Part shown: piece after piece, positions 53,185 through 62,360 of the stretch
Numbering within the stretch: position 1 is the first letter of the stretch
Layout of the letters: the number at the start of each line of letters is the position of its first letter
DNA from: Halalkalibacter wakoensis JCM 9140
GTDB taxonomy: Bacteria > Bacillota > Bacilli > Bacillales > Bacillaceae_D
Length of the DNA: 64,000 bases
Direction of reading: 5' to 3'
Assembly: GCF_000513095.1 (NCBI RefSeq)
Contig: NZ_BAUT01000005.1
Span: 1-64,000, forward strand
Notes under the pieces: model-generated
Told to the model about the DNA's origin: nothing
Database searches by the model: none
What the model saw: only the letters and a program-made list of their open reading frames with translations
Made by a program: the position numbers and the translations under genes

Positions 53185-54594
53185 TTATTTTTCCATCCAG
53201 TTCGTGTGAAACGTACCTTCTTTATCAATACGTTGGTACGTATGAGCTCCAAAGTAGTCTCTTTGTGCTTGTAAAAGATTCGCTGGAAGCGTTTCTGTAC
53301 GATAGCTGTCATAGTATGCTAATGCACTTGATAGTCCAGGAACAGGGATTCCAAGTTTAACTGCTGTAGCAACGACGTCACGAGCAGCTTCTTGATAGCT
53401 TTCCACAATCTCCTTGAAATATGGATCAAGTAAAAGATTTGTTAAGTTCGCATCACGATCGTACGCTTCTTTAATGTTTTGTAAGAAACGTGCACGAATG
53501 ATACATCCACCTCTAAAGATCATGGAAATGTTTCCTAAGTTAAGGTTCCAATCATACTCTTCAGAAGCTACTTTCATTTGTGCAAATCCTTGTGCATATG
53601 AACAAATTTTGCTTAAATATAGTGCTTTACGAATTTTCTCAACGAATTCTTTTTTATCGCCATCAAACGTGGTATTTGGTCCGCTAAGAATTTTGCTTGC
53701 TTTGACTCGCTCATCTTTCATAGCTGAAATGAAACGAGAGAACACAGATTCCGTAATGATTGATAAAGGAACACCTAAATCAAGGGCACTTTGGCTTGTC
53801 CATTTACCAGTCCCTTTTTGACCAGCTGTATCTAAAATCACATCTACCATTGGCTTACCTGTTTCATCGTCAATTTTTGTAAAAATGTCTTTTGTGATTT
53901 CAATAAGGTAGCTATCTAATTCGCCTTCGTTCCACTCTTTAAATGTTTCATGTAATTCTTGAGCACTTAACCCTAATACATCTCTCATCAGGTGGTAAGA
54001 CTCACAAATTAATTGCATGTCGCCATATTCAATTCCGTTGTGAACCATTTTTACGTAATGGCCAGCACCATTTGGTCCGATATATGTGCAGCAAGCATCG
54101 CCATTAACCTTTGCAGAGATATCTTTTAAGATAGGTTCTACAAGATCATAGGCTTCTTTTTGTCCACCAGGCATAATGGAAGGCCCTTTAAGCGCTCCTT
54201 CTTCTCCACCAGATACACCTGTACCAATGAAGTGAATGCCGGACTCAGCAAGATCCTTGTTACGACGGCGAGTATCCTCAAAGAATGTATTTCCGCCATC
54301 GATTAAAATGTCACCTTTTTCAAGGTGAGGTAAAAGCTGCTCAATTGTTGCATCTGTCGGATAACCAGCTTGAACCATTAGTAAAATCTTTCTTGGCGTT
54401 TCAAGTGAAGCAACAAATTCTTCAATGCTATATGTACCAACAACATTCTTTCCTTCTGCTTCTTTTAACATCGTTTCTGTTTTTTCAGACGATCTGTTAA
54501 AAACAGAAACACTATATCCTCTGCTTTCGATGTTAAGCGCTAGGTTACGACCCATTACAGCTAGTCCAATAACCCCGACTTGTTGTTTACTCAT
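53185..54594 (-). CDS. gndA: 6-phosphogluconate dehydrogenase, decarboxylating
   Basis: 469 residues, full length for the NADP-dependent enzyme. N-terminal Rossmann motif [20 protein letters not shown], substrate/catalytic signature [20 protein letters not shown], catalytic Lys/His region [17 protein letters not shown], and the C-terminal helix tail with TFHTNW. Converts 6-phosphogluconate to ribulose-5-phosphate with NADPH release in the pentose phosphate pathway. Own terminator; divergent from the YkuK-like gene. Confidence 0.95.
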   Translation of the reverse strand: MSKQQVGVIGLAVMGRNLALNIESRGYSVSVFNRSSEKTETMLKEAEGKNVVGTYSIEEFVASLETPRKILLMVQAGYPTDATIEQLLPHLEKGDILIDGGNTFFEDTRRRNKDLAESGIHFIGTGVSGGEEGALKGPSIMPGGQKEAYDLVEPILKDISAKVNGDACCTYIGPNGAGHYVKMVHNGIEYGDMQLICESYHLMRDVLGLSAQELHETFKEWNEGELDSYLIEITKDIFTKIDDETGKPMVDVILDTAGQKGTGKWTSQSALDLGVPLSIITESVFSRFISAMKDERVKASKILSGPNTTFDGDKKEFVEKIRKALYLSKICSYAQGFAQMKVASEEYDWNLNLGNISMIFRGGCIIRARFLQNIKEAYDRDANLTNLLLDPYFKEIVESYQEAARDVVATAVKLGIPVPGLSSALAYYDSYRTETLPANLLQAQRDYFGAHTYQRIDKEGTFHTNWMEK

Positions 54595-54757
54595 TCTCTA
54601 CCACTCCTAATTTTTTCTTTCTATAGTTTGTGCATACTTTACCCATTCCATCACTATTTTCTCACAACAATGAAATTTCGGGTAGAGTTTTTTATAGACA
54701 CTATTATCTTACTATTTTGAAGCTTATTGCGCAATCTTTGGTAACTATCTAACACTC

Positions 54758-55402
54758 TTGGTGAATGGGTACCCGCCTCAATTGTCTGATTTTACTAATA
54801 ATTGCAGCTTGCTTGCATATGATGAAATATACCAATTAAATGTGGGTGATCATTTGAGTCGAGATGGCAGGTTGAACTACAAATTTCAAAATTTGCAAGA
54901 AAAGAACATGTCATTTGAGCAAGTATTTTCCCGTATCATTAAATTTATGAACATAAAGCCATGTGGCAATTACCGACTGATGGTTGGTACAGATTCACAA
55001 GTACATGCTACATGCACGGTTTTCATTACAGGCATCGTCATTCAAAACACCGGTAAAGGCGCTTGGGCCTGTATACGAAAGTACACGGTACCTCGAAAAA
55101 TGATTCATTTACACGAAAGAATCTCTTTAGAAACAACATTAACCGAGGAAGTCGTTCGTTTGTTTACTGAGTCACACAAAAACAAAATGATTGATATCGT
55201 ACTCCCTTCTGTTTACCAAGGTGCCTCCTTTACAATTGAAGGTCACATCGACATCGGTTCTGGCCAACGAAACAAAACGCGAGAATATGTACAAGAAATG
55301 GTGGCCCGATTAGAAACCATGGGGGTTGAACCCAAAATCAAACCTGATGCATTTGTCGCATCAAGTTACGCAAATAAATATACGAAAAAAGTCGGAAGTT
55401 AA
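54758..55402 (+). CDS. YkuK-like (DUF458) RNase H-fold protein
   Basis: As drawn 214 residues. The core, from NMSFEQVFSRIIKFMNIKPC through LMVGTDSQVHATCTVFITGI and MIDIVLPSVYQGASFTIEGH, with IDIGSGQRNKTREYVQEMVA, matches YkuK-type proteins of RNase H-like fold whose DSQ and acidic residues could bind metal. The N-terminal ~45 residues are not typical; a TTG near 54854 or a later start may be the true one. Function unknown in Bacillus. Confidence 0.75.
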   Translation: MVNGYPPQLSDFTNNCSLLAYDEIYQLNVGDHLSRDGRLNYKFQNLQEKNMSFEQVFSRIIKFMNIKPCGNYRLMVGTDSQVHATCTVFITGIVIQNTGKGAWACIRKYTVPRKMIHLHERISLETTLTEEVVRLFTESHKNKMIDIVLPSVYQGASFTIEGHIDIGSGQRNKTREYVQEMVARLETMGVEPKIKPDAFVASSYANKYTKKVGS

Positions 55403-55410
55403 CTCATTGT

Positions 55411-56316
55411 TTATCGCCGAGCAAGTAAATTTCCAGCAATGGTTATGACCGCACTTCCCCCAACTTGAATAACGGGTCTATCGTTACCTACTTTAATGAT
55501 AACTTGTAAGAATCCAGGCCGTCCCATTGAATGTCCTTGTGCAATTTGAAAATGATGGTCTTTGCTTACATCTAAAATTCCCTCTAATATAAAGTACCCC
55601 GATAAAGCACCATTTGCTGACCCTGTCACAGGGTCTTCATTAATGCCAAAAGCCGGAGCAAAGTCTCTTGTATATACCAAACAATTTTCCTCTTCACAGT
55701 CAAAAGTAAAAAGATGTGTAGTACTAATGTGGTGACGTTCATTATGTTCTTTTAACAGATCTAGCTTTGGTGAAGCCTCATCAACTGCATTTCTCGATTT
55801 AACAGGGATGAGTAAATGCCAATTCCCGGTATATCCAAGTCTAACTGGGTATTGACTGTCAATATCACTCTCTTTTATTCCTACATAACGCACTAATTCA
55901 GTAAGATCCGTAGAGATTGTTTTCACACTCGGTTCTACTTGTGTCATTAGTACTGAATGCAAGTTGTCATTTTCTACCATAAACTGAACGGGTACGATTC
56001 CGATATTTGTTTCAAAAACAACTTGATCTTTTTTTGTAGCTAGCTGATACATAGTACCAAGAACCCACGCAGCACCAACTGTTGCATGACCACAAAAGTC
56101 AATTTCTTTTGTTGGAGTAAAGAATTGTATTTGATAATCAGCTTGTGATGAAGAGGACGTTGTCAAAAAAGCCGTCTCCGACAAGTTCAATTCTTTCGCA
56201 ATCAGTTGCATCTCTTTTTTGTTTAACCCTTCTGCATTTGGAACGACACCAGCAGGATTCCCGCCAAAAGCCGTCGTTGTAAACGCATCAACATGAAAAA
56301 CTCTGACCCCTTCCAC
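55411..56316 (-). CDS. PhzF-family isomerase/epimerase-like protein
   Basis: 301 residues, GTG start behind GGAGGGA. Double hotdog-like PhzF fold signatures: VFHVDAFTTTAFGGNPAGVV, ELNLSETAFLT with the catalytic Glu, EIDFCGHATVGAAWVLG, and in the second half DPVTGSANGALSGYF. Family members isomerise or epimerise small molecules; the substrate is unknown. Single gene. Confidence 0.9.
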   Translation of the reverse strand: MEGVRVFHVDAFTTTAFGGNPAGVVPNAEGLNKKEMQLIAKELNLSETAFLTTSSSSQADYQIQFFTPTKEIDFCGHATVGAAWVLGTMYQLATKKDQVVFETNIGIVPVQFMVENDNLHSVLMTQVEPSVKTISTDLTELVRYVGIKESDIDSQYPVRLGYTGNWHLLIPVKSRNAVDEASPKLDLLKEHNERHHISTTHLFTFDCEEENCLVYTRDFAPAFGINEDPVTGSANGALSGYFILEGILDVSKDHHFQIAQGHSMGRPGFLQVIIKVGNDRPVIQVGGSAVITIAGNLLARR

Positions 56317-56420
56317 AGCAAATCCCTCCTTCCATTGATGTTTTCTCTTTATCTTAACGAAATGCTTCTCTTATTTCCACATATTAGTTCACATACAGGG
56401 CTTGTACCTTCCAAACTTCA

Positions 56421-56454
56421 TAAAAAAACTGCTATGATTAAATAATCATAACAG
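56421..56454 (-). terminator. terminator of the 74-residue membrane protein gene
   Basis: CTGCTATGATTA (56429-56440) pairs with TAATCATAACAG (56443-56454) with one mismatch; seven T follow on the minus strand. Confidence 0.8.
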
Positions 56455-56502
56455 AAGTCATTAAGTATAAATTTCTTTAGAAATTCTCCCTCGTTCATTT
56501 GT

Positions 56503-56727
56503 TTACCCTTCTGATTTCTCTGTTTCCAATTGACCTTGTTGTACTTTTTGAGCTCTTTTTGAAATGATTTTATTAAATATAAGGAAGCAAGAAATGATGA
56601 CTGCTCCAATTAACACGAATTGCCAAATATGACTTGTAATCCATGAAAGGATTAAATCAAATCGTGGTATCACCCATAAAATACTTAGAAAAAGGGAAAA
56701 TACGAGTATTTTCACAAGATCCGACAT
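56503..56727 (-). CDS. 74-residue two-helix membrane protein
   Basis: Two hydrophobic helices (ILVFSLFLSILWVIPRFDLI and FVLIGAVIISCFLIFNKII) with a short loop, then a charged tail KRAQKVQQGQLETEKSEG. ATG behind AGGAGA. Its own terminator. Unknown function. Confidence 0.6.
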   Translation of the reverse strand: MSDLVKILVFSLFLSILWVIPRFDLILSWITSHIWQFVLIGAVIISCFLIFNKIISKRAQKVQQGQLETEKSEG

Positions 56728-56875
56728 GCCATTTCTCCTCTCATAGTTCGTCCCACATCATTTATATATGTCCAGAAAAAATAAAACATGCCTTTTCTAT
56801 GAATATAGTTATTTTTCCCTATTCTCGAATGTAAACTGGCGTGCTATGATTTCACTAATTTAAAGAGGTGAGGTC

Positions 56876-57184
56876 ATGTATAAACTTTTTACACTAATGA
56901 TAACAAGTCTAGTTTGCTTGTTTTTAGCTTCCTCACCATCAACTGCACTCATTGAACTTACTGCACCTAATATCGGAGCAGGAACAAATGAGCTCCCTTG
57001 TGATCCGTTTGAAACAAAATCTGTTAGTGGAGCACTTCCACTTCTTTTACCAGACTCTATTTTTCTCACATTATCGAACCTGATTATTGCTTGGAACAGT
57101 ATACAAAAAGCAGATATGAATTTTTTACTGGCTGTTTTCTATATGTCTAATTACTTTCAAAGCGAACTCTTTCCTCAAACTTAA
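56876..57184 (+). CDS. 102-residue secreted or membrane protein of unknown function
   Basis: ATG behind AGAGGTGAGG. N-terminal hydrophobic signal (FTLMITSLVCLFLASSPSTA), then ELTAPNIGAGTNELPCDPFE and a second hydrophobic stretch (LLLPDSIFLTLSNLIIAW). One cysteine. Followed closely by a 39-residue membrane peptide gene, probably in one unit. Family not recognised. Confidence 0.55.
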   Translation: MYKLFTLMITSLVCLFLASSPSTALIELTAPNIGAGTNELPCDPFETKSVSGALPLLLPDSIFLTLSNLIIAWNSIQKADMNFLLAVFYMSNYFQSELFPQT

Positions 57185-57203
57185 AGGGAAGGGAGGAGAG
57201 TAT

Positions 57204-57323
57204 ATGTTTTGGTTACGTTTAATAACATTGGCCGTCTTTTCTATTAGTGCACTTAGCATTTTTCTATATCAAGGAATTGAATTTATTCATGCTATGTTTG
57301 AAGTATGGAAAAACAAAAGTTAA
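57204..57323 (+). CDS. 39-residue membrane peptide
   Basis: ATG behind GGGAGGAGAG. One hydrophobic helix (LRLITLAVFSISALSIFLYQ) and a short tail FEVWKNKS. Twenty bases after the 102-residue gene and directly followed by a perfect terminator, indicating a two-gene unit. Confidence 0.55.
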   Translation: MFWLRLITLAVFSISALSIFLYQGIEFIHAMFEVWKNKS

Positions 57324-57324
57324 C

Positions 57325-57364
57325 ACAGAAAAACCTGTACAATTACATGTACAGGTTTTTCTGT
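57325..57364 (+). terminator. perfect hairpin terminator
   Basis: ACAGAAAAACCTGTACA (57325-57341) is complementary to TGTACAGGTTTTTCTGT (57348-57364). Confidence 0.85.
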
Positions 57365-57496
57365 TCCTTTACTTAGTATTCTATAAAACAAGATGCCTAA
57401 AGCAGTGTTAGTTGTTCCGCTTAATATACAATAAAAAGATAAAAATCAACCTTTTCTATTGCCCTCTTAGACACCTCTCATCAACTTATTATTTTT

Positions 57497-58780
57497 CTAC
57501 TGTAGCTCAAACTCACACCAATCAAGCAGTGTACAAGCAATAATTTCTGCCGCCTGAAAGACTTGATCTATTTGAATGTATTCATTAGGAAAATGCGCTT
57601 GTTCGGTTAAGCCAGGACCAAAGATGACGGAAGGTGTTTTCCCGATTTCAGTGAGCAATCCCCCGTCCGTTCCCCACGGTGATGCTTCAATAACCGGTTC
57701 TTTTTTTACGACTTGAACATAATTTTTTGACAATAACTCTACAAGGGGATGATCAGGATCAACAGATCCAGGAACCCACCTTGCTCCAAACCATTCTAAT
57801 TTGACTGGGAATTGTTGGAACCATGGATCTTTGTCTGCTAATTTCATTAACCACTCTTCTAATTGCTTTTTCGCTTCTTCTAATGTCTCACCTGGTGAGA
57901 CTCCTATTCTCCCTTCTATTGTGACCAAATCTGCTACAGATGAAGGCCAATTTCCACCTTCAATTTTACCTACATTGATTGGGATCGGGATCTTTACATT
58001 GCTATACAATGGATCGTTGATTAATTGGTTGCGTTTTGTTTCTAATTTTTCAATATGCTTAAGGACTAGCAAACTTTTGTCAATGGCACTAACCCCTTCA
58101 TACCTTGTTCCTCCATGAGCTGAACGACCTTTGACGAACAAGCGAAACCACATAGATCCTTGTTGTTTTGGAAAAATCTTCATACTTGTAGGTTCCGGTA
58201 CAATAGCAGCGTCTGCTTTATACCCTCTTAATATACTAGCTAATGTCCCTGCACCGCCACTTTCCTCTTCTATTACACTTTCAAAAATAATGTCTCCTTT
58301 TAACGTAATTGGAAGTGACTGAATGGCCTGAATAGCAAGTAGGAGAGATACATTTCCACCTTTCATATCTGTTACTCCACGTCCATACATCTTGTCATCT
58401 ACGACCATTCCACTAAACGGTTCATAATCCCACTGCTCCCTATCTCCTGCTGGGACAACATCAATATGTCCATTCAAAATGACCGATCGTCCTCCTCCTT
58501 TCCCTTTTAAAACTCCTACGACATTTGGACTTCCATGAAAGTCATGCCTTGAAGATGCAAAGTGGGGATGTACCTTCAACTGATTACCATCCGGGTCCCA
58601 AACATCTATATCTAATCCCATTTTTGTTAACTCTTCGATGATGATTGCTTGTGCGTTTTTCTCGTTCCCTTGTGTACTATCTGCTTGCACCAACTTTTGA
58701 AGTAACGCGATCCCACTTTCCCGTTCAATATGAAGCCATTTTGAAATATGAACCTTTAATCCTTCGTGTTTCATCACCAT
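57497..58780 (-). CDS. yodQ: M20-family deacylase/peptidase of the lysine-degradation locus (YodQ-like)
   Basis: 427 residues; ATG 58780 follows GGAAGG. Typical M20 metals: ILNGHIDVVPAG with His/Asp, GRGVTDMKGG with bridging Asp, ESVIEEESGGAGT with catalytic Glu and ligand, and late GTDGG, GPGLTEQAHFPNEYI. ArgE/DapE-like subgroup. In Bacillus subtilis yodQ belongs to the kamA-yodP operon for acetyl-beta-lysine/lysine metabolism; here it is last in the yodT-S-R-Q order, 14 bases after yodR. Confidence 0.85.
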   Translation of the reverse strand: MVMKHEGLKVHISKWLHIERESGIALLQKLVQADSTQGNEKNAQAIIIEELTKMGLDIDVWDPDGNQLKVHPHFASSRHDFHGSPNVVGVLKGKGGGRSVILNGHIDVVPAGDREQWDYEPFSGMVVDDKMYGRGVTDMKGGNVSLLLAIQAIQSLPITLKGDIIFESVIEEESGGAGTLASILRGYKADAAIVPEPTSMKIFPKQQGSMWFRLFVKGRSAHGGTRYEGVSAIDKSLLVLKHIEKLETKRNQLINDPLYSNVKIPIPINVGKIEGGNWPSSVADLVTIEGRIGVSPGETLEEAKKQLEEWLMKLADKDPWFQQFPVKLEWFGARWVPGSVDPDHPLVELLSKNYVQVVKKEPVIEASPWGTDGGLLTEIGKTPSVIFGPGLTEQAHFPNEYIQIDQVFQAAEIIACTLLDWCEFELQ

Positions 58781-58793
58781 CTGCACCTTCCTT

Positions 58794-59444
58794 TCAAAGA
58801 AATCTTTTTACCTCATCTGACATGAAAAGAGGAGCGCCTGTTGCTTTTATTACATCTACAGTGTTGTAAGGTTGCATTACCTCTTTTAGCATTAAACCTT
58901 GTTGCGTTACCTCTATCACTGCAAGATCTGTAATAATAAGATCAACGCATTTTTTTGCTGTAAGTGGGAGGCTGCATTTTTTTACGATTTTTGGATCGCC
59001 GTTTTTATTCGTGTGATTCATAACTACAATTACTTTTTTGGCTTTCTTCGCAAGCTCCATTGCCCCACCTATACCTGGTACACGCTTTTTAGGAACAATC
59101 CAGTTAGCGAGATCTCCTTGCTCACTAACTTCTAGCCCACCTAAAATGGTAACGTCAATGGAGCCAGAACGAATCATTCCAAAAGCTGTTGCACTATCAA
59201 AATAAGAAGCTCCTAAAACAGTTGTTACCGGAAACCCAGCTGCATTACATAACGAAGGATCCTCTGTTCCGTCCTCAGGCGCTTTCCCAATACCTAATAT
59301 TCCATTCTCAGCATGAAACATCACTCGACAATCATCTTGTATATAGTTAGCAACAAGAGAAGGGATACCGATTCCTAGATTTACGATCATTCCATCTTGT
59401 ATTTCCAGAGCAGCTCGTCTGGCCATTTTCTCACGCACGTTCAT
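58794..59444 (-). CDS. yodR: CoA-transferase subunit B (YodR-like)
   Basis: 216 residues from ATG 59444, which overlaps the yodS stop as ATGA. 3-oxoacid CoA-transferase subunit B features: GMIVNLGIGIPSLVANYI, HAENGILGIG (the active-site Glu in ENG), MIRSGSIDVTILGGLEVSE and LTAKKCVDLIITDLAV. Works with YodS to move CoA onto the deaminated lysine-derived acid. Strictly coupled to yodS. Confidence 0.9.
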   Translation of the reverse strand: MNVREKMARRAALEIQDGMIVNLGIGIPSLVANYIQDDCRVMFHAENGILGIGKAPEDGTEDPSLCNAAGFPVTTVLGASYFDSATAFGMIRSGSIDVTILGGLEVSEQGDLANWIVPKKRVPGIGGAMELAKKAKKVIVVMNHTNKNGDPKIVKKCSLPLTAKKCVDLIITDLAVIEVTQQGLMLKEVMQPYNTVDVIKATGAPLFMSDEVKRFL

Positions 59445-60133
59445 TCCCACGCCCATTTCCAATCGACTCCTTTGCTTTTAATGACAACATCGACAAAAAT
59501 GCCTGGGGTAATGATGTCATTCGGGTTCAGCTTACCAAGAGGAACAATTTCTTCGACTTCTGCTATTGTAATAGTTCCAGCCATTGCAACTAGTGGATTC
59601 GTATTACGAGCACTAGAATCATATAATAAATTACCGAACACATCTGCTTTTTTTGCGTGGACAATGGAAACATCTGCTGTAAGAGCAGGCTCAACAATAA
59701 ACGTTTTACCACCGACTTCAACTTTCTCTTTTCCTTCCTCCACAATACTATCTAACCCAATATCTGTTAAGACTCCACCTAATCCGACTCCACCTGCTCG
59801 GATCCGCTCAGCTAGTGTCCCTTGTGGTGAGAATTCAACTTCAAGTTCACCATTAACCATTAGCTTCCCTGCGATAGGGTTTGAACCAATATGAGAAGCG
59901 ACTAATTTTTTTGCTCTTTTCTGACTAATAAACTTACCAATACCAATTGTCGGAAATCCAGCATCATTACCAATTAACGTTACGTTTTTCACATCGTGTT
60001 CGAGCAATGCCTTAATTAGTGTTGGTGGACTTCCTACTCCTCCAAATCCACCAAACATTAACGTACATCCATCTTCAATAAAAGAGATGACTTCTTCAAT
60101 GTTTTTCACTTTATTAAATGGATGTTTTTTCAT
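59441..60133 (-). CDS. yodS: CoA-transferase subunit A (YodS-like)
   Basis: 230 residues. Subunit-A signatures: GCTLMFGGFGGVGSPPTLIK, GNDAGFPTIGIGKFI, HIGSNP and FSPQGTLAERIRAGGVGLGG. Pairs with YodR. Its ATG overlaps the end of the frame-restored yodT (TAATG), supporting an operon yodT-S-R-Q. Confidence 0.9.
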   Translation of the reverse strand: MKKHPFNKVKNIEEVISFIEDGCTLMFGGFGGVGSPPTLIKALLEHDVKNVTLIGNDAGFPTIGIGKFISQKRAKKLVASHIGSNPIAGKLMVNGELEVEFSPQGTLAERIRAGGVGLGGVLTDIGLDSIVEEGKEKVEVGGKTFIVEPALTADVSIVHAKKADVFGNLLYDSSARNTNPLVAMAGTITIAEVEEIVPLGKLNPNDIITPGIFVDVVIKSKGVDWKWAWE

Positions 60134-61460
60134 TATTGATCACCACTCCATTGATCTTGAACTTCTTGTAACGTAATAGTTAAAAGCTTAATCAATTCAT
60201 CGATTTCATCCTTAGTAATGGTAAATGGTGGAGATACAATAATCGCATCTCCATCTATTCCCTCTCTCCCTGCAGAGGCTGGTAGAGCAGCAACCCCTTT
60301 TCTTTTGCTATGTTTACAACAAGTTGTGTTAGATTTCCGTGCGAACAGGTTTGGAATTCAATTCCAATTAAAAGTCCTTTTCCTCGAACATTTTCTATTA
60401 AAGGGAATTGATTCTCTATTTCTTTTAATCGCGTCAGGAGATAATCGCCCATTATTCGAACACGCTCAACTAAATTTCCTTTTTCAATGTAATTGAGTAC
60501 AGCTAATGCAATTGCAGCAGACTGAGGATTAGCACTAAAAGTGTGCCCGCTCATAATGGACTTTGATCCATTAAGGATCGGCAACATTACGTTCTCACTA
60601 GCAAGTGTAGCTGCAATTGGTGAATATCCCGCACTCAATCCTTTCCCTAATGTGAGGATATCTGGTTTAACATCCCAATGATCAAGAGCAAACATCTTCC
60701 CTGTTCTACCAAGGCCCGTCATCACTTCATCGGCAATAAATAAGATCTCATTTTCTTGGCAAATTTTTTTAATTTCTTGATAATAGCCAGCAGGTGGGAT
60801 AAGGACTCCTCCAGCTGCTCCAACAATTGGTTCAGCAATAAAAGCTGCAATATGTTCCTTTCCTACTCGCTTAATTGCTGTTTCGAGCTCACTTGCACAA
60901 GCAAGCTTACAGGTTGGATACGTCTTATTGAACGAACAATGAAAACAGTTGGGGGCAGGAAGCGTTGGACTATCTTCAAGTAAGGGTACGAAACGTTCTC
61001 GCCTTTTCACATGGCCAGACATAGATAACGCTCCTAAAGTAATTCCGTGATAACTAACCCACCTAGAAAGAATTTTGTTTTTCCCTCTATATCCTTTCTC
61101 TTGAAAATGCTGAATGGCCATTTTCATCGCCGTTTCAGTTGCTTCAGAACCACTGTTAACAAAAAACGAATAATATTCCTCTTTCGCATCTAACCATTCA
61201 CTAAGTTTTAGTGCTAGCTTCTCAGCTGGATTAGAAGTAAATTGAGACCGATAGACAAAAGAAACCTTTTGTGATTGTTCATACATTGCCTCTATGAGTT
61301 CAGGAATTGCGTGACCTAGACTAGCAGTGACCGCGCCTGATGATCCATCAAGATACCTTTTATTTTGTTCATCATAAATATAGACCCCTCTTGCCCGAAC
61401 AACGGTTGGATAATATTCACCCATCAGCGGTTTAATTAGTAATGAATGCACATGTTTCAT
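60133..61460 (-). pseudogene. yodT: class III aminotransferase gene (YodT-like) with one late frameshift
   Basis: ATG 61460 (GAGGAG) gives MKHVHSLLIKPLMGEYYPTV through the PLP domain: FFVNSGSEATETAMKMA, ISYHG-type VSYHGIT, FIADEVMTGLGRTGKM, LGKGLSAGYSP with the PLP Lys, and SGHTFSANPQ. At ~60280 the frame ends LLYQPLQGERE with a stop; another frame continues PASAGREGIDGDAIIVSPPF to DQWSGDQ at 60133. One more C in TACCAGCC restores it. The stop would remove ~48 C-terminal residues including the substrate-binding Arg region. B. subtilis YodT belongs to the same operon. Confidence 0.8.
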
Positions 61461-61483
61461 AAACACTCCTCTTTCTTTTACAT

Positions 61484-61595
61484 AGGCTGTTTTCGCAAAC
61501 TTTGTCTTGATCAGGCACATGTTTCATGCTCCATTTGTTCCATTGCACTTTACTAAAATCAACCTTTCAGCAACCATTCATTACGAAAACAGCCT
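61484..61595. repeat. 12-bp inverted repeat flanking the yokU-yodT gap
   Basis: AGGCTGTTTTCG (61484-61495) is perfectly complementary to CGAAAACAGCCT (61584-61595), 88 bases apart. It could form a long-loop leader structure ahead of yodT. Between them a 13-base word GCACATGTTTCAT recurs (also at the yodT start). Confidence 0.45.
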
Positions 61596-61601
61596 TTTCA
61601 T

Positions 61602-61874
61602 TTAAAAGCGAAAATAATTGTATTTTAATAACCTTTTCATGTTCATTAACTCTGCAAACCGGACTGATTTTTCTAACTTATTTGTATCGATGAGGAGCAA
61701 TTGATCTTCTATTTGTTCAATGATTTCATCCGTTTGATATTCCATTCCACAGCTTTTGCATTTTACTCCTGGTGTTTTTGTAATTTCAATAGCGCTGGTT
61801 CCATCAGGCAACTCCCAGTAAACGGTGCAAGAGACTTCCTTTGCTTCATGCTGTCCACACCATGCGCATACCAT
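61602..61874 (-). CDS. yokU: YokU-family protein with CxxC zinc-ribbon
   Basis: 90 residues: MVCAWCGQHEAKEVSCTVYW with CxxC, then CKSCGMEYQTDEIIEQIEDQ with the second CxxC, and a C-terminal helix KSVRFAELMNMKRLL. YokU proteins lie beside kamA in Bacillus and probably bind zinc. Start 3 bases after the kamA fragment stop. Confidence 0.85.
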   Translation of the reverse strand: MVCAWCGQHEAKEVSCTVYWELPDGTSAIEITKTPGVKCKSCGMEYQTDEIIEQIEDQLLLIDTNKLEKSVRFAELMNMKRLLKYNYFRF

Positions 61875-61877
61875 TTA

Positions 61878-62324
61878 CTACACTCCTTTCGTATCATCTG
61901 AAGTAGGATCTGTCGTATATTTTTTCATTTCAGCTTGATATTTCTTTTCTTTTAATTCATCGCGCTTTACTCTTTTGTCTTTTAAAGTTATGTGTCCCAC
62001 TTTTTCTTGGAAGGATGAGCGACGAATATACCGGTCTAACGAATGAGGAACAAGATTGTTCTTTTCATCGTTTAATAGAGAAGAAATCCCTGTGTTGGAC
62101 TGCTTTTCTTGATAATTTTGATAAACTTGACTGAAATAATCATCAGCTCTGCCTGGAACATATCCTTTTGGTTCCGGATAAGTGGTTATAACACCCTCAA
62201 AATTGCGGAGTACCACTTTTTCTGGACTTTGTGAAATCATATAGTTCGGTTGGAGGGTTATTTTACCGCCACCTCCTGGTGCATCTACTACAAACGTGGG
62301 TACGTCATTTCTTAAATGAAGCAT
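61878..62324 (-). pseudogene. kamA: 3' fragment of lysine 2,3-aminomutase (kamA)
   Basis: 148 codons with the KamA C-terminal sequence: VPTFVVDAPGGGGKITLQPN, SPEKVVLRNFEGVITTYPEP, then GYVPGRADDY, SSLLNDEKNNLVPHSLDRY and a Lys-rich end. The radical SAM cluster motif, PLP-lysine and most of the barrel (about 300 residues) are missing. Directly upstream, within ~12 codons, sequence becomes the terminator of an unrelated membrane gene. The N-terminal part was therefore deleted and the piece can have no KamA activity. KamA converts L-lysine to L-beta-lysine, the entry to the pathway encoded downstream. Confidence 0.8.
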
Positions 62325-62326
62325 TC

Positions 62327-62360
62327 AAAAAAAGCTTACGGAAATTAATCCATAAGCTTT
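62327..62360 (-). terminator. terminator abutting the kamA fragment
   Basis: AAAGCTTA (62331-62338) pairs with TAAGCTTT (62353-62360) and inner bases, with seven A before it giving T7 on the minus strand. It belongs to the membrane gene upstream and would block transcription into the kamA remnant. Confidence 0.8.

Noticed and set aside
58794-59462. Start of yodR at 59462
   Set aside because: That start lies within yodS; ATG 59444 overlaps the yodS stop as ATGA and fits coupled translation.
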